A DNA stretch of 64,000 bases from Gammaproteobacteria bacterium. GTDB lineage: Bacteria; Pseudomonadota; Gammaproteobacteria; Steroidobacterales; Rariloculaceae. Under the pieces are notes generated by a model. It made no database searches, had not been told where the DNA came from, and worked only from the letters and a program-made list of their open reading frames with translations. The stretch lies in assembly GCA_022826245.1 (NCBI GenBank), contig JAJDVG010000001.1, positions 1 to 64,000 on the forward strand. The letters run 5' to 3'. Made by a program: the position numbers and the translations under genes. Of this stretch, positions 41,307-50,031 are shown in pieces. Each line of letters begins with the position of its first letter. The stretch's first letter is position 1.

Positions 41307-42530
41307 CTAGTGTTCTTGCACCGGTTTGCGGCTGATCTCCCAATACGAATATATCGGCCAGCGTTTGGCAAGCAACAGGAAGGCTGCCACGTAGCCCGCA
41401 ACGAGGCCGACGGCGAGCACGATATCGAACAGGGAATTGAACGGCGTGTCGTCGGGCGAGAAGACGGGCACGACCGTCAGGTACTTGTGCATCCAGATGC
41501 CGACGTTGATACCGACCGCAAGGACGATCATGGCGGCGGCCGAGCGCTTGACCCAGGCGAATATGAGCGCCGCGAACGGTACGAAGAAACAGCCGAACAT
41601 CATCGTCCAGTAGTAAGGCGCATAGTGGCCGTACATCTGCGGCCAGAGCGCGTCGGTCTCGCGCGGCAGGTTGCCGAACCAGACGACGAAGAACTGCGCC
41701 CAGAAGAAATAGAGCCATAGCACGGTGAAGCCCGTGACCAGCATGCCGAGACAACGGATCTGGTCGGGACCGAACAGCGAGCCCGTGACCTCCGACCGGC
41801 CGAGTACCGCAACGAGAAACATGAGCGCCGCGGTCGCCGCGAACAGGTTGCCGAAGGAGAAGAAGATCGGGAACACCGTGCTGTGCCAATGCGCGATCAG
41901 CATCATGCCGAAATCCCAGGCAAACAGCGTGCTGCAGAGGCCAAAGGCCAGGATCACGAACGGCGACATCACGTAGAGCTCTTTCTCGAGCCGGTCATGG
42001 TCCGTGGCCGCGGAAGCGCCCGTATTCGCCGACAGATCCGGTTTCAGCGCCTTGAGGGCATACACGATGCTCACGGCGTAGAACAGCACGAGGCTGAAGA
42101 GGTTCCTGATCAGCAGCCAGTCGATGCTGAGCCAGGAACTCAGGTGTTCTTCCTCGCGCTGTTCGGGCGTATACGACAGCCAATAGAAGAGATCCTCGCG
42201 CCAGAACACGAAGAGCAGCACGAACACGAGCAGCGCGAACGGCGCGAAGGACAGCGTGCAGATTTCGGCCAGCCGATAGAACGGCTTGCTCCACTGGGCG
42301 CCGACGAGCCGCATGATCGCGCAGAACACGATGCCGCCCTGGCTTACGCCCATCAGGAACAGGAAGGTCACGGTCAGCATCGCGAAGTCGATCCGGCCGG
42401 GATCGCTCGTCAGCGCGTACGCGAAACTCGCTGCCGCCGCGAGAAACACCGCGGCCAGAATCCCGACGGTGAGGCCGCTGCCGATCGCCGGCGGCAGGCG
42501 TTGTTCGACGGCTGCTGGATCGGCGCTCAT
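41307..42530 (-). CDS. actF: Alternative complex III subunit ActF
   Basis: A 407-residue polytopic protein with about ten helices that fits ActF, the second NrfD-related quinol-site subunit: ALTSDPGRIDFAMLTVTFLF, GVSQGGIVFCAIMRLVGAQWSKPFYR, SWLSIDWLLIRNLFSLV and WDFGMMLIAHWHSTVF. It starts in an ATGA overlap with the ActE stop. ActF forms part of the membrane domain and, with ActC, surrounds the quinone site region. Confidence 0.88.
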   Translation of the reverse strand: MSADPAAVEQRLPPAIGSGLTVGILAAVFLAAAASFAYALTSDPGRIDFAMLTVTFLFLMGVSQGGIVFCAIMRLVGAQWSKPFYRLAEICTLSFAPFALLVFVLLFVFWREDLFYWLSYTPEQREEEHLSSWLSIDWLLIRNLFSLVLFYAVSIVYALKALKPDLSANTGASAATDHDRLEKELYVMSPFVILAFGLCSTLFAWDFGMMLIAHWHSTVFPIFFSFGNLFAATAALMFLVAVLGRSEVTGSLFGPDQIRCLGMLVTGFTVLWLYFFWAQFFVVWFGNLPRETDALWPQMYGHYAPYYWTMMFGCFFVPFAALIFAWVKRSAAAMIVLAVGINVGIWMHKYLTVVPVFSPDDTPFNSLFDIVLAVGLVAGYVAAFLLLAKRWPIYSYWEISRKPVQEH

Positions 42531-43057
42531 TGACCGAACTCGTCCCGCAGGTAGTTGATCACGTCCCAGCGCTCCTGCTGACTCAGTGCATCTCGGTAAT
42601 AAGGCATCGAAACCCGCCCGCGCGTCAGCGTGAAGAAGATCTGTCCGTCGGCCTGATCCTGCGTGTAGGCGTCGTTGAGGTCCACGGGGACGGGATCGAA
42701 AACGGCGCCCACCGGACCGTCGCCGCGGCCTTCGGCGCCGTGGCAGACGAGGCAGGTGTTCACGTAGAGCTCCGCCCCGCGCGCGATCGATTCGGCCGTC
42801 GCGGGCACCGGATTCGGGATCGCCGCCGCTTCGTCCTTTGCCGCGAACATGCCGGCCTCGTCGGGCGGCGCCGGCAGCGTCTCGCCGCCCTCGACGGGAA
42901 TCCCGCCCGAGTCGCCGGCGGCGACGGATTCCTGCGCCTTGACCGAGGGCTGGTCGACCATGTCCCTGTCCCAGGGGAAGCCCGGCGCGCCCGCGGCATA
43001 GCCGAGCAGGGCCAGGCCGGACAGCGCGAAAGTGGCACGTTGGCAGCAGAGCTTCAT
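42527..43057 (-). CDS. actE: Alternative complex III monohaem cytochrome c, ActE
   Basis: A 176-residue cytochrome with a single haem motif CLVCH (about 98-102) and the downstream MPYYRDALSQQERWDVINYLR carrying the likely Met ligand. The N-terminal signal resembles a weak lipoprotein or uncleaved anchor. ATGA overlaps tie it to actD and actF. It is expected to pass electrons from complex III to the cytochrome domain of the caa3 oxidase. Confidence 0.9.
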   Translation of the reverse strand: MKLCCQRATFALSGLALLGYAAGAPGFPWDRDMVDQPSVKAQESVAAGDSGGIPVEGGETLPAPPDEAGMFAAKDEAAAIPNPVPATAESIARGAELYVNTCLVCHGAEGRGDGPVGAVFDPVPVDLNDAYTQDQADGQIFFTLTRGRVSMPYYRDALSQQERWDVINYLRDEFGQ

Positions 43058-43575
43058 TGTCCGCCTCCCGGCGCGATTTCGGTCACTTCTTCAGCGCCCG
43101 CCTCGCGCAGAATCTCGGTTGCCCGTTTGAAGTCGGCCTCCGCATCGCAGGCGACGTTGACGGCGAACTTGTCGACGGCCGACTCGGGCACGTAGATGCG
43201 CTCGCGAAACACCGGCAGGCGCGCGCTGATCAGAAAGCCGAGCACGGTCGCCAATATGCCCAACAGGATCGTCATTTCGTAGGTGATGATCAGGAACGGC
43301 GGAAAAGTGATGATGGGCCTGCCGCCCGTCGGATGCAGGTAGAGCACGGCGGTCCCCGCAGCGAGCGTAAAGCCGCCGAGGCCGCCCAGTATCGCGCCGA
43401 AGAACGTAAAGCGCTTGATCGCGGACTTCTTCTTGCCGAGCACTTCCTCGACGCCGTGCAGGGGGATCGGCGATATGAGATCGAGGGACTCGAACCCCTC
43501 GCCCCTGAGCTTTCCGGCGGCCGCGAGCGCGGCCTTCGGACCGCCGAACAGCCCTAGTGCGTTGCTTCTTGCCAT
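43054..43575 (-). CDS. actD: Alternative complex III subunit ActD (DUF3341)
   Basis: A 173-residue DUF3341 protein: SNALGLFGGPKAALAAAGKL, IKRFTFFGAILGGLGGFTLA and a second helix (MTILLGILATVLGFLI). ActD has two helices and a cytoplasmic domain in the complex. The ATG overlaps the end of actC by 22 bases and its stop overlaps actE in ATGA. Confidence 0.91.
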   Translation of the reverse strand: MARSNALGLFGGPKAALAAAGKLRGEGFESLDLISPIPLHGVEEVLGKKKSAIKRFTFFGAILGGLGGFTLAAGTAVLYLHPTGGRPIITFPPFLIITYEMTILLGILATVLGFLISARLPVFRERIYVPESAVDKFAVNVACDAEADFKRATEILREAGAEEVTEIAPGGGQ

Positions 43576-44903
43576 TGGGTCTTTCCTTCATCCGGAGCAG
43601 GCAATGTCTCCTTGACCTCGTAGATCGAGACGCTCGGGAAGATTTTCACGAATATCAGGAACAGCGTGCAGAACATCGCGATCGAGCCGACCAGGATCGA
43701 GATCTCGACCAGGCTCGGAACGTAGACGCCCCACGAGTCGGGCAGATACTGCCGCGACAGCGACGTTCCGACGATCAGGAAACGCTCCGTGTACATGCCG
43801 ATGTTGATCGCTATCGACAGGATCAGCATGGGCACGAACGATGTGCGGAAACGCTTCGAGATCAGCAGCAACGGCGCAACGGCGCAGAACAGGATCATCT
43901 CCCAGTAGAGCGGCGCGTAGAAGCCGAAGAGCTTGTACCGCAGCGACTCGAGCTCGGCGGAGTCGTTGCTGTACCAGCCCGTGAACACCTCGACCACGTT
44001 GATGTAGGTCCAGATCAACGACAGCGCGAGCAGCAGCTTGCCGAGATTGTCGAAGTGGACCTTGGTGATGTAGTGCTCGAAATTCATGTACTTGCGCAGC
44101 ACGAACATCACGGTCACGATGCCGGCCGTGCCCGAATAGATCGCGCCGACGACGAAGTACGGCGCGAATATCGTCTGGTGCAGCGACGGCACGATCGACA
44201 TCGCGAAATCCCACGACACGATGCTGTGCACCGACACCGCAAGCGGGATGATCAGCACGGCCAGGAAGGTGTAGGCCCAGCCGAGGCGGTGCCATTCGGT
44301 GTCGGTGCCGCGCCAGCCGAGCGACAGCAGCACGTACATGTGATGCCGCCAGCCGGTCGTGCGGTCCCTGACGGCCGCGAAATCCGGGATCGATCCCATG
44401 TAGATGAAGATGCTGCTGCCGGTCAGGTAGGTGGTGATGGCCATGACGTCGAACATCAGCGGCGACCTGAAGTTCGGCCACAACTCCATCTGGTTCGGAT
44501 ACGGCAGCGCCCAGTGAATGAACCACGGACGGCCGACGTGAACCATGACCATCATCGCCGCGACCATGAGCGAGAACAGTGTCATCGCCTCGGCGCTGCG
44601 GTACATCGCCTTGCGCCACTCGCTGTTCGTGATGTGCAGCACGCACGACAGCAAGGTGCCCGAGTGGCTGAGACCGATCCAGAAAATGAAGCTCGCAAGA
44701 TAGGTGCCCCACACGGTGGGGTGGTTCATGCCGGCGGCGCCGATACCGTAGTAGAGCTGATAGAACCAGGGGAAGAAGAAGCACGCGATCGTGATCAGTA
44801 CCGCGATCGCGAGCGTGACGTAGTACCTCGGCCCCGTCTCGACGAGCGAACGTACGATGTCGTTATTGACATCGGCGAACTTGATGTCCTCGTGCCTACG
44901 CAT
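43554..44903 (-). CDS. actC: Alternative complex III subunit ActC (NrfD-like)
   Basis: A 449-residue NrfD/PsrC-type membrane protein with about ten helices: GTYLASFIFWIGLSHSGTLLS, NSEWRKAMYRSAEAMTLF, LPYPNQMELWPNFRSPLMFD, IVSWDFAMSIVPSLHQTIF and YTERFLIVGTSL. ActC holds the quinol-oxidising site with ActB. ATG 44903 gives the expected start and overlaps the actB2 stop by eight bases; a TTG at 44912 also exists. Confidence 0.94.
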   Translation of the reverse strand: MRRHEDIKFADVNNDIVRSLVETGPRYYVTLAIAVLITIACFFFPWFYQLYYGIGAAGMNHPTVWGTYLASFIFWIGLSHSGTLLSCVLHITNSEWRKAMYRSAEAMTLFSLMVAAMMVMVHVGRPWFIHWALPYPNQMELWPNFRSPLMFDVMAITTYLTGSSIFIYMGSIPDFAAVRDRTTGWRHHMYVLLSLGWRGTDTEWHRLGWAYTFLAVLIIPLAVSVHSIVSWDFAMSIVPSLHQTIFAPYFVVGAIYSGTAGIVTVMFVLRKYMNFEHYITKVHFDNLGKLLLALSLIWTYINVVEVFTGWYSNDSAELESLRYKLFGFYAPLYWEMILFCAVAPLLLISKRFRTSFVPMLILSIAINIGMYTERFLIVGTSLSRQYLPDSWGVYVPSLVEISILVGSIAMFCTLFLIFVKIFPSVSIYEVKETLPAPDEGKTQWQEATH

Positions 44904-45660
44904 CGGCCTCAACTTTCTTGAGATAGACCACGGACGGGTCGGTGTTCAGTTCTTCGAGCACCGTGTAGGCGCGCTCGTTGCCGAGCATCTGCGAGACGCC
45001 GCTCTCGGGGTCCTTGCGGTCGCCGAACACGAGCGCTTCGGTCGGACAGGTCTGCACGCAGGCCGGCTGGACCTCGCCGTCCTGAACGCGTCTTCGGCCG
45101 TCGTCCTTGGCCGCGTCCTTGGCCTGGCGGATGCGCTGGATGCAGAACGTGCATTTCTCCATCACGCCCTTCTCGCGCACGGAGACGTCGGGGTTCAACT
45201 GCTGCTCGAGCGGCGCGTCCCAGTGATGATTGTTGTAGTTGAAGTAACGCACTTCGTAGGGGCAGTACACGGCGCAGGAGCGGGTCCCGATGCAGCGGTT
45301 GTAGATCTGCGCGTTGAGGCCGTCCTGGTTGTGATAGGTCGCCGACACGGGGCAGACCGTTTCGCAGGGGGCTGCATCGCAGTGCTGGCAGAACATCGGG
45401 ATCGCGCGCAGCTTGACGTCCGGATACTCGCCTTCCCAGTAGCGCTCGATCCGCATCCACTGCATGTGCCGGCCGCGCGCGATCGCCTCCTCGCCGACGA
45501 TCGGCGTGTTGTTCTCGGCCTGACAGGCCGTCACGCAGGCTTCGCAGCCCGTGCAGCGGTCGAGATCGACCGTCATCGTCCAGTGGTAGTCGAACTCCTC
45601 GTAATAGCCGGGGGCGCGATACTCGCGCCATCGGGCCAGAAAGTCGTCGATGAGGCTCAT
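44896..45660 (-). CDS. actB2: Alternative complex III iron-sulfur subunit, separate ActB2
   Basis: A 254-residue ferredoxin-like subunit with four cluster motifs: CTGCEACVTAC, CQHCDAAPCETVC, CIGTRSCAVYC and CTFCIQRIR followed by CVQTCP. One motif (CIGTRSC) has the altered spacing of a [3Fe-4S] site. In most described complexes this is the C-terminal half of a single ActB; here it is its own gene, starting four bases inside the end of the molybdopterin-like gene. It relays electrons to the haem subunits. Confidence 0.92.
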   Translation of the reverse strand: MSLIDDFLARWREYRAPGYYEEFDYHWTMTVDLDRCTGCEACVTACQAENNTPIVGEEAIARGRHMQWMRIERYWEGEYPDVKLRAIPMFCQHCDAAPCETVCPVSATYHNQDGLNAQIYNRCIGTRSCAVYCPYEVRYFNYNNHHWDAPLEQQLNPDVSVREKGVMEKCTFCIQRIRQAKDAAKDDGRRRVQDGEVQPACVQTCPTEALVFGDRKDPESGVSQMLGNERAYTVLEELNTDPSVVYLKKVEADA

Positions 45661-47960
45661 GTATTCACTACCGTAATAGGGATACTGTTCAGGCGCGCGT
45701 TCGCGGCGCCTCCCGCACCGGCTCCGGCGCCGACAGCCGCGATCTGCACGATCTCACGACCGAGTTCGCGCGCTTCGCCGCTGACCTTGACGAGGTCTTC
45801 GCGGCCGCCCGTCGGGACGAGCCGTACGCGCGTCGCGGCCCAGGCCAGCGCGCCCGTGTCGGGCTCCGTTTGCGCCGCGAGCACATTGATCGGATTGACG
45901 CCGTGCTCGTGCGCATAGCGCCCGTACTGCTCATGGCCCTGGCCGATCGGCATCGCAACGACGCCGGGCATGATCGCCGGATACACGAGGACGGGTGCCT
46001 CAATGCTGCCGGCCGGCGACTCGATCGCAACGACGTCGCCCTCCTGCACGCCGAGTTGCTCGGCGGTAACGGGATTGACTTCGACCCACGTGCCGTAGAC
46101 GACGCCGGTCAGCGCGTCGGGCAACTCCTGCATCCACGGCAGGTTCGCGCCGCGGCCGTCGTGCAGGGCGTTGGAAAGATACGGGTGCAGCGCGAACGGG
46201 TACTCCCCTTCGGCGCCTGCAAATTCGGGCGCTGCGACACCGATGCCCTCGACGACGTTCGCACCCGGCGCGAATTCGCCGCTCGGCGCGCGCGTGTCGT
46301 CGCCCCAGACGCCCGCCCTGACAACCGACGTCCAGAACGTGTCGAAGTCGGGGATCGCCGGATCCGGCGTCCCGCTCGACCAGACCTCGCGCCAACTGTA
46401 CTTGAGGTATTCCTCCATGTTCGGCCAGGGGAACGCGAGATCGAGTCCCATGCGGTGGGCGAGTTCGAGCACGATGTCGCCCGTCGCGCGCGTGTCGTAA
46501 AGCGGCTCGACGACCGGTTGCGACACGGCGCCGACCCGAAAGCCGACGCCGGGCGCCGGCGTGTCGTCGCCCCAGCTTTCCAGATAGGTATTGCTCGGCA
46601 GGATGAGATCGGCTTGTGCCGTCGTCTCGTCGAGGAAGCTCGACAGGCTCACGATCTGCGGGATCTCGGCAAGCGCCTCGGCGAATCCGGCCGCTTCCGG
46701 CAGATTGAACACCGGGTTCGCATTGCTGACGATCAACAGTTCAATCCGGCCCGCCCGCGCATCCTCGGCCAGTTCGAGCATCCGGGCGAGGCTCGCCTGG
46801 CGCGACGCCGTCGGACCGAACGCGGGAGGCGGATTGAAGATCACCCCGCCTTCGACGCCGATGTTGCCGACGAGATGGTTGAGCGCATTGACCGCGACGA
46901 GCGCATCGACGCCATTGCTGTGGTTGCCGGTCGCGCCGCCGCCGATCGCAAGCCCCGGCTGCGTCTCTGCGAAGCTGTCGGCGAGCCGTGCCACGGTGTC
47001 AGCCGCAACGCCCGTTTGCTCGGCGACGCTCTCGGGCGCATACGCATCGAGCGCGGCCTGCCAGGCGTCGAGGTCCTCACCCTGGTAACCGCCCTGATCG
47101 ACGATGCGGCGCGCGATCCCGAGCGCGAGGATGCCCTCGGTGCCGGGACTCGCCGCGATCCACTCGTCCGCCGCCGCACCGGTCAGCGACATGCGCGGCT
47201 CGATCTGAACGAAACGCCCGCGGATGCCGTCGCGGGCCTGACGGCTCCGGCCGAAACCGAGGCCGTGATGGACGGGCGACAGCCAGTGGCCGATGAAGTC
47301 GGCGCCGAAGGACAGCACGTAGCGCGAATTCTCGATGTCGTAGTACGGCAGCTCGCTCTCGCCGAAGAAGCGCTCGTTGGCGGCGTAAAGCGTCGCGGGA
47401 TGATTGAAATCGTAGTGCAGGAGCCGGTCGGAACCGAGCCAGCCCATGAACAGTTCCAGCAGGCTCGCAAGATGGCCGCGCACGCCGCCGCTCAGAAGCG
47501 CGACGCCCCCGCCGCGACCGGCGGTCCGCATGAGCTCGAGCTGGTTCGCGAGTTCCGCAAGGCTCTCTTCCCAGGTCGTCGGATCGAATTCGAGCTCGCC
47601 GCGCCGTCCGGCCCGGACGAGCGGCCCGGCGATCCGGTCGGGATTGTAGAGCGCCTGCAGACCCGACTGACCGAGCGCACAGAGCCGGCCCTGGCTGACC
47701 GGATGCGCCGGATTGCCCTCGATCTTCTTCGCGCGCCCTTCGCGCGTTCGCACCGAGATGCCGCAGCCGGCCGAACACATCGAGCACACGCTGTTGTACC
47801 AGGTCGCGATGCCGGGGCTGAATTCCTCCGGCGGCACGGGATAGGGCACGAGATGCTCGACCGGGTGCTTTCTCGACTCCGAGAGCATGAATCCCGCGCC
47901 CGCACCGACCCCGCCCGCGCCGACGAGCTTGAGGAAGTGTCTTCGGTCCACGTTCGGCAT
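45657..47960 (-). CDS. actB1: Alternative complex III molybdopterin-oxidoreductase-like subunit, separate ActB1
   Basis: A 767-residue protein with a Tat signal (DRRHFLKLVGAGGVGAGAG) and the fold of molybdopterin oxidoreductases (CSMCSAGCGISVRTREGRAKKIEGNP, split over residues 56-81). Members of this complex have lost the molybdenum cofactor, and I expect the same here. Together with the 254-residue iron-sulfur subunit it matches the length of one fused ActB (about 1020 residues). The 4-base overlap (45657-45660) is a coding junction, not a frameshift artefact, because each gene has its own start. Confidence 0.91.
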   Translation of the reverse strand: MPNVDRRHFLKLVGAGGVGAGAGFMLSESRKHPVEHLVPYPVPPEEFSPGIATWYNSVCSMCSAGCGISVRTREGRAKKIEGNPAHPVSQGRLCALGQSGLQALYNPDRIAGPLVRAGRRGELEFDPTTWEESLAELANQLELMRTAGRGGGVALLSGGVRGHLASLLELFMGWLGSDRLLHYDFNHPATLYAANERFFGESELPYYDIENSRYVLSFGADFIGHWLSPVHHGLGFGRSRQARDGIRGRFVQIEPRMSLTGAAADEWIAASPGTEGILALGIARRIVDQGGYQGEDLDAWQAALDAYAPESVAEQTGVAADTVARLADSFAETQPGLAIGGGATGNHSNGVDALVAVNALNHLVGNIGVEGGVIFNPPPAFGPTASRQASLARMLELAEDARAGRIELLIVSNANPVFNLPEAAGFAEALAEIPQIVSLSSFLDETTAQADLILPSNTYLESWGDDTPAPGVGFRVGAVSQPVVEPLYDTRATGDIVLELAHRMGLDLAFPWPNMEEYLKYSWREVWSSGTPDPAIPDFDTFWTSVVRAGVWGDDTRAPSGEFAPGANVVEGIGVAAPEFAGAEGEYPFALHPYLSNALHDGRGANLPWMQELPDALTGVVYGTWVEVNPVTAEQLGVQEGDVVAIESPAGSIEAPVLVYPAIMPGVVAMPIGQGHEQYGRYAHEHGVNPINVLAAQTEPDTGALAWAATRVRLVPTGGREDLVKVSGEARELGREIVQIAAVGAGAGAGGAANARLNSIPITVVNT

Positions 47961-47992
47961 GATGTTGCAGCGTTCTCCCGGTTAAACCGCGC

Positions 47993-48532
47993 TCACTTGT
48001 GACACGTCAGACAGTCGATGCCGTGCTCGACCTCGCTGTCCCTGTGGCACGTCAGACACTGGCCCATTTCGTTCGGCGCCATGCGCGTGACCCGGTCCAT
48101 CGTCTCGACGGGACCATGGCACTCCTGGCACTCGAGACCCGCGGCCACGTGCCGCTTGTGCGGGAAATGGACGAAATCGGGCAAGTCGTGAATCTTGACC
48201 CAGGGAATCGGTTCGTTGTTCTCGTAGTAACGCGCGACCTCGCGTATGAGCGGGCTGTCGGTCGCCACGATCGCGTGGCAACCCATGCATTTGTTTACGC
48301 TCGGCACGCCCGCGGACGGCGAGCGGCGCGCCTCGGTGTGACAGTACAGGCACGGAATCTCGTAATCGCCGGCGTGGACCGCGTGGCTGAACTCGATCGG
48401 CTGCACGGGCGTCGTGCCCGGGAAGAAGGCCGCGTTCGCGAAGTAGCCGATGAGCAGCCCCACGAAGCCGACCGCGACCATCATCGCGGCGGGCTTGAGC
48501 ACCCGCAGGGTCGGAACGATCGAAACGCCCAT
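47993..48532 (-). CDS. actA: Alternative complex III pentahaem cytochrome c, ActA
   Basis: A 179-residue cytochrome with one N-terminal membrane helix (AMMVAVGFVGLLIGYFANAA) and five CxxCH motifs at residues 61-65, 82-86, 135-139, 159-163 and 174-178, the last ending four residues from the C-terminus. This is the expected ActA architecture. It begins the ACIII part of the operon, directly after the GldC-like gene (one base apart). Confidence 0.93.
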   Translation of the reverse strand: MGVSIVPTLRVLKPAAMMVAVGFVGLLIGYFANAAFFPGTTPVQPIEFSHAVHAGDYEIPCLYCHTEARRSPSAGVPSVNKCMGCHAIVATDSPLIREVARYYENNEPIPWVKIHDLPDFVHFPHKRHVAAGLECQECHGPVETMDRVTRMAPNEMGQCLTCHRDSEVEHGIDCLTCHK

Positions 48533-48892
48533 TCAGTTCGCCTCTCTCGGTTCGGGCGCCGAAATCAACCCGAGCGAATCGCCGAAGCCGTTGCCGAACT
48601 CGTGGATCGAGCTTGCAACCGCCTCGTTCTGCGTCGCGCGCAGGTAGGTGTCGGCCATCTTGTGGAACACCTGGTAGAAGTACATGTTCATGTCGTCGAC
48701 GGTCATGTCCTTGATCCACAGGTCGATCGCCGCCGTCGTCTTCTTCTCGCTGTCCCACAGCGACAGCATCATCGACTGGCACGGCATCGGCTCATCGGCC
48801 TCGGCATCCGTCGCGTGCCAGAGAATGCTCGAAGGCAGATTCTCGCTGTCGAGCTCGACCGTCAGCTTGATTTCGGCGGTTCTCGTCATCAT
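48533..48892 (-). CDS. GldC-like protein
   Basis: A 119-residue soluble protein: RTAEIKLTVELDSENLPSS, ILWHATDAE, AIDLWIKDMTVDDMNMYFYQVFHKMADTY, split across residues 4-85. This is the fold of GldC, known from bacteroidete gliding loci but with no proven essential role. Here it stands between the oxidase genes and the alternative complex III genes, so it may help maturation or association of the two. Start ATG 48892 or 48889; no clear ribosome-binding site. Confidence 0.8.
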   Translation of the reverse strand: MMTRTAEIKLTVELDSENLPSSILWHATDAEADEPMPCQSMMLSLWDSEKKTTAAIDLWIKDMTVDDMNMYFYQVFHKMADTYLRATQNEAVASSIHEFGNGFGDSLGLISAPEPREAN

Positions 48893-48943
48893 GCTGTAAC
48901 GTACTGCGGCACCCGCCGCGTTGCGGCGCCGTTCAAGCGACCG

Positions 48944-49132
48944 ATGTTCAACTTCATCATTCTCGTCGTCATGGCCGGCATTCTCGTCAGTCTCGGATTG
49001 GGCCTGACGTTTCTCGTCCGCGACCGGGGCAAGACCAACCGCACCGTCATGTCGCTCACGGTCCGCGTGGGGCTTTCCGTTCTGCTGCTCGCATTGCTCG
49101 CTTTCGGTCTCGCCGGCAGATACATGAGCTAG
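48944..49132 (+). CDS. DUF2909-type twin-helix membrane protein
   Basis: A 62-residue protein of two membrane helices (FIILVVMAGILVSLGLGLTF and MSLTVRVGLSVLLLALLAFG) joined by RDRGKTNRT. The family accompanies cytochrome oxidase genes in proteobacteria. It lies on the plus strand, opposite all other genes of the cluster, in the only gap between the GldC-like and subunit III genes, and its end overlaps subunit III by four bases. Confidence 0.82.
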   Translation: MFNFIILVVMAGILVSLGLGLTFLVRDRGKTNRTVMSLTVRVGLSVLLLALLAFGLAGRYMS

Positions 49133-50031
49133 AACCAGTAGACGAACGTAAACAGGAACAGCCACACCACGTCGACGAAGTGCCAGTACCAGCTCGTGGC
49201 CTCGAACGCGAAGTGGTTCTTCGGAGTGAAGTGGCCGCTGAATACCCGGAACAGCATGACCGCGAGCATGATCGTGCCCATCGTCACGTGAGCGCCGTGG
49301 AATCCCGTCAGCAGGAAGAAAGTCGAACCGTAAATTCCCGATCCGAGGGTCAGGCCGAGTTCCTCGTAGGCCTCGGCATACTCGATGACCTGCAGCAACA
49401 GGAACGCGCAGCCGAGCAGCACGGTAATCGCCAGCCAGATCCCGAGCGCTATTCTCTGGGCCTTCTTGAGCGCCCAATGCGCGAAGGTCACCGTGACGCT
49501 GCTCGTGACGAGAATCACGGTGTTGATGAACGGCAGACCCCAGGCCGCCATGGCCTCGGTTTCGGTGCCGCCCGGCGTCATGAACAACGGCCAGGTATCG
49601 GCGAAGTCGGGCCACAGAAACGTGTGGGTTTCGAGGTTGTTGCCGGCGCCGGCGAGCCACGGCACCGAGATGACGCGCGCGTAGAAAAGCGCCCCGAAGA
49701 ACGCGGCGAAGAACATGATCTCCGAGACGATGAACCACTGCATCCCCATTCGGTAGGAACGGTCCATCAGGCCGCTGTTCATGCCTGCGACCGACTCCCT
49801 GATCACGGTGCCGAACCAGCCGAACAACATGAAGGCGACGACCGCAATCCCCGTCCAGAAGATCCAGACGCCATGGGTGCCTTCGGCGGCGACCTTGTCC
49901 GTGCTCTGGTGGATCATGGTCGCGAGACCATAGGCCAGAACGAACAGCGCCACCGAGCCGACGATCGGCCAGACGCTCGTGTGCGGTACGTAATAGCGAG
50001 GGGTCTCGCCCACGGCTGGTGTCTCGCTCAC
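49129..50031 (-). CDS. ctaE: Cytochrome c oxidase subunit III
   Basis: A 300-residue subunit III with seven helices: WIFWTGIAVVAFMLFGWFGT, GMQWFIVSEIMFFAAFFGAL, HTFLWPDFADTWPLF, NTVILVTSSVTVTFAHWAL, LQVIEYAEAYEELGLTLGSG, FFLLTGFHGAHVTMGT and YWHFVDVVWLFLFTFVYW. GTG 50031 overlaps the CtaG stop in GTGA; the upstream frame is not coding-like. Confidence 0.94.
   Translation of the reverse strand: MSETPAVGETPRYYVPHTSVWPIVGSVALFVLAYGLATMIHQSTDKVAAEGTHGVWIFWTGIAVVAFMLFGWFGTVIRESVAGMNSGLMDRSYRMGMQWFIVSEIMFFAAFFGALFYARVISVPWLAGAGNNLETHTFLWPDFADTWPLFMTPGGTETEAMAAWGLPFINTVILVTSSVTVTFAHWALKKAQRIALGIWLAITVLLGCAFLLLQVIEYAEAYEELGLTLGSGIYGSTFFLLTGFHGAHVTMGTIMLAVMLFRVFSGHFTPKNHFAFEATSWYWHFVDVVWLFLFTFVYWF

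Noticed and set aside
45870-48002. Plus-strand 710-codon open frame opposite ActB1
   Set aside because: Arg/Asp-rich antisense shadow of a clear molybdopterin-like gene; no family motif.
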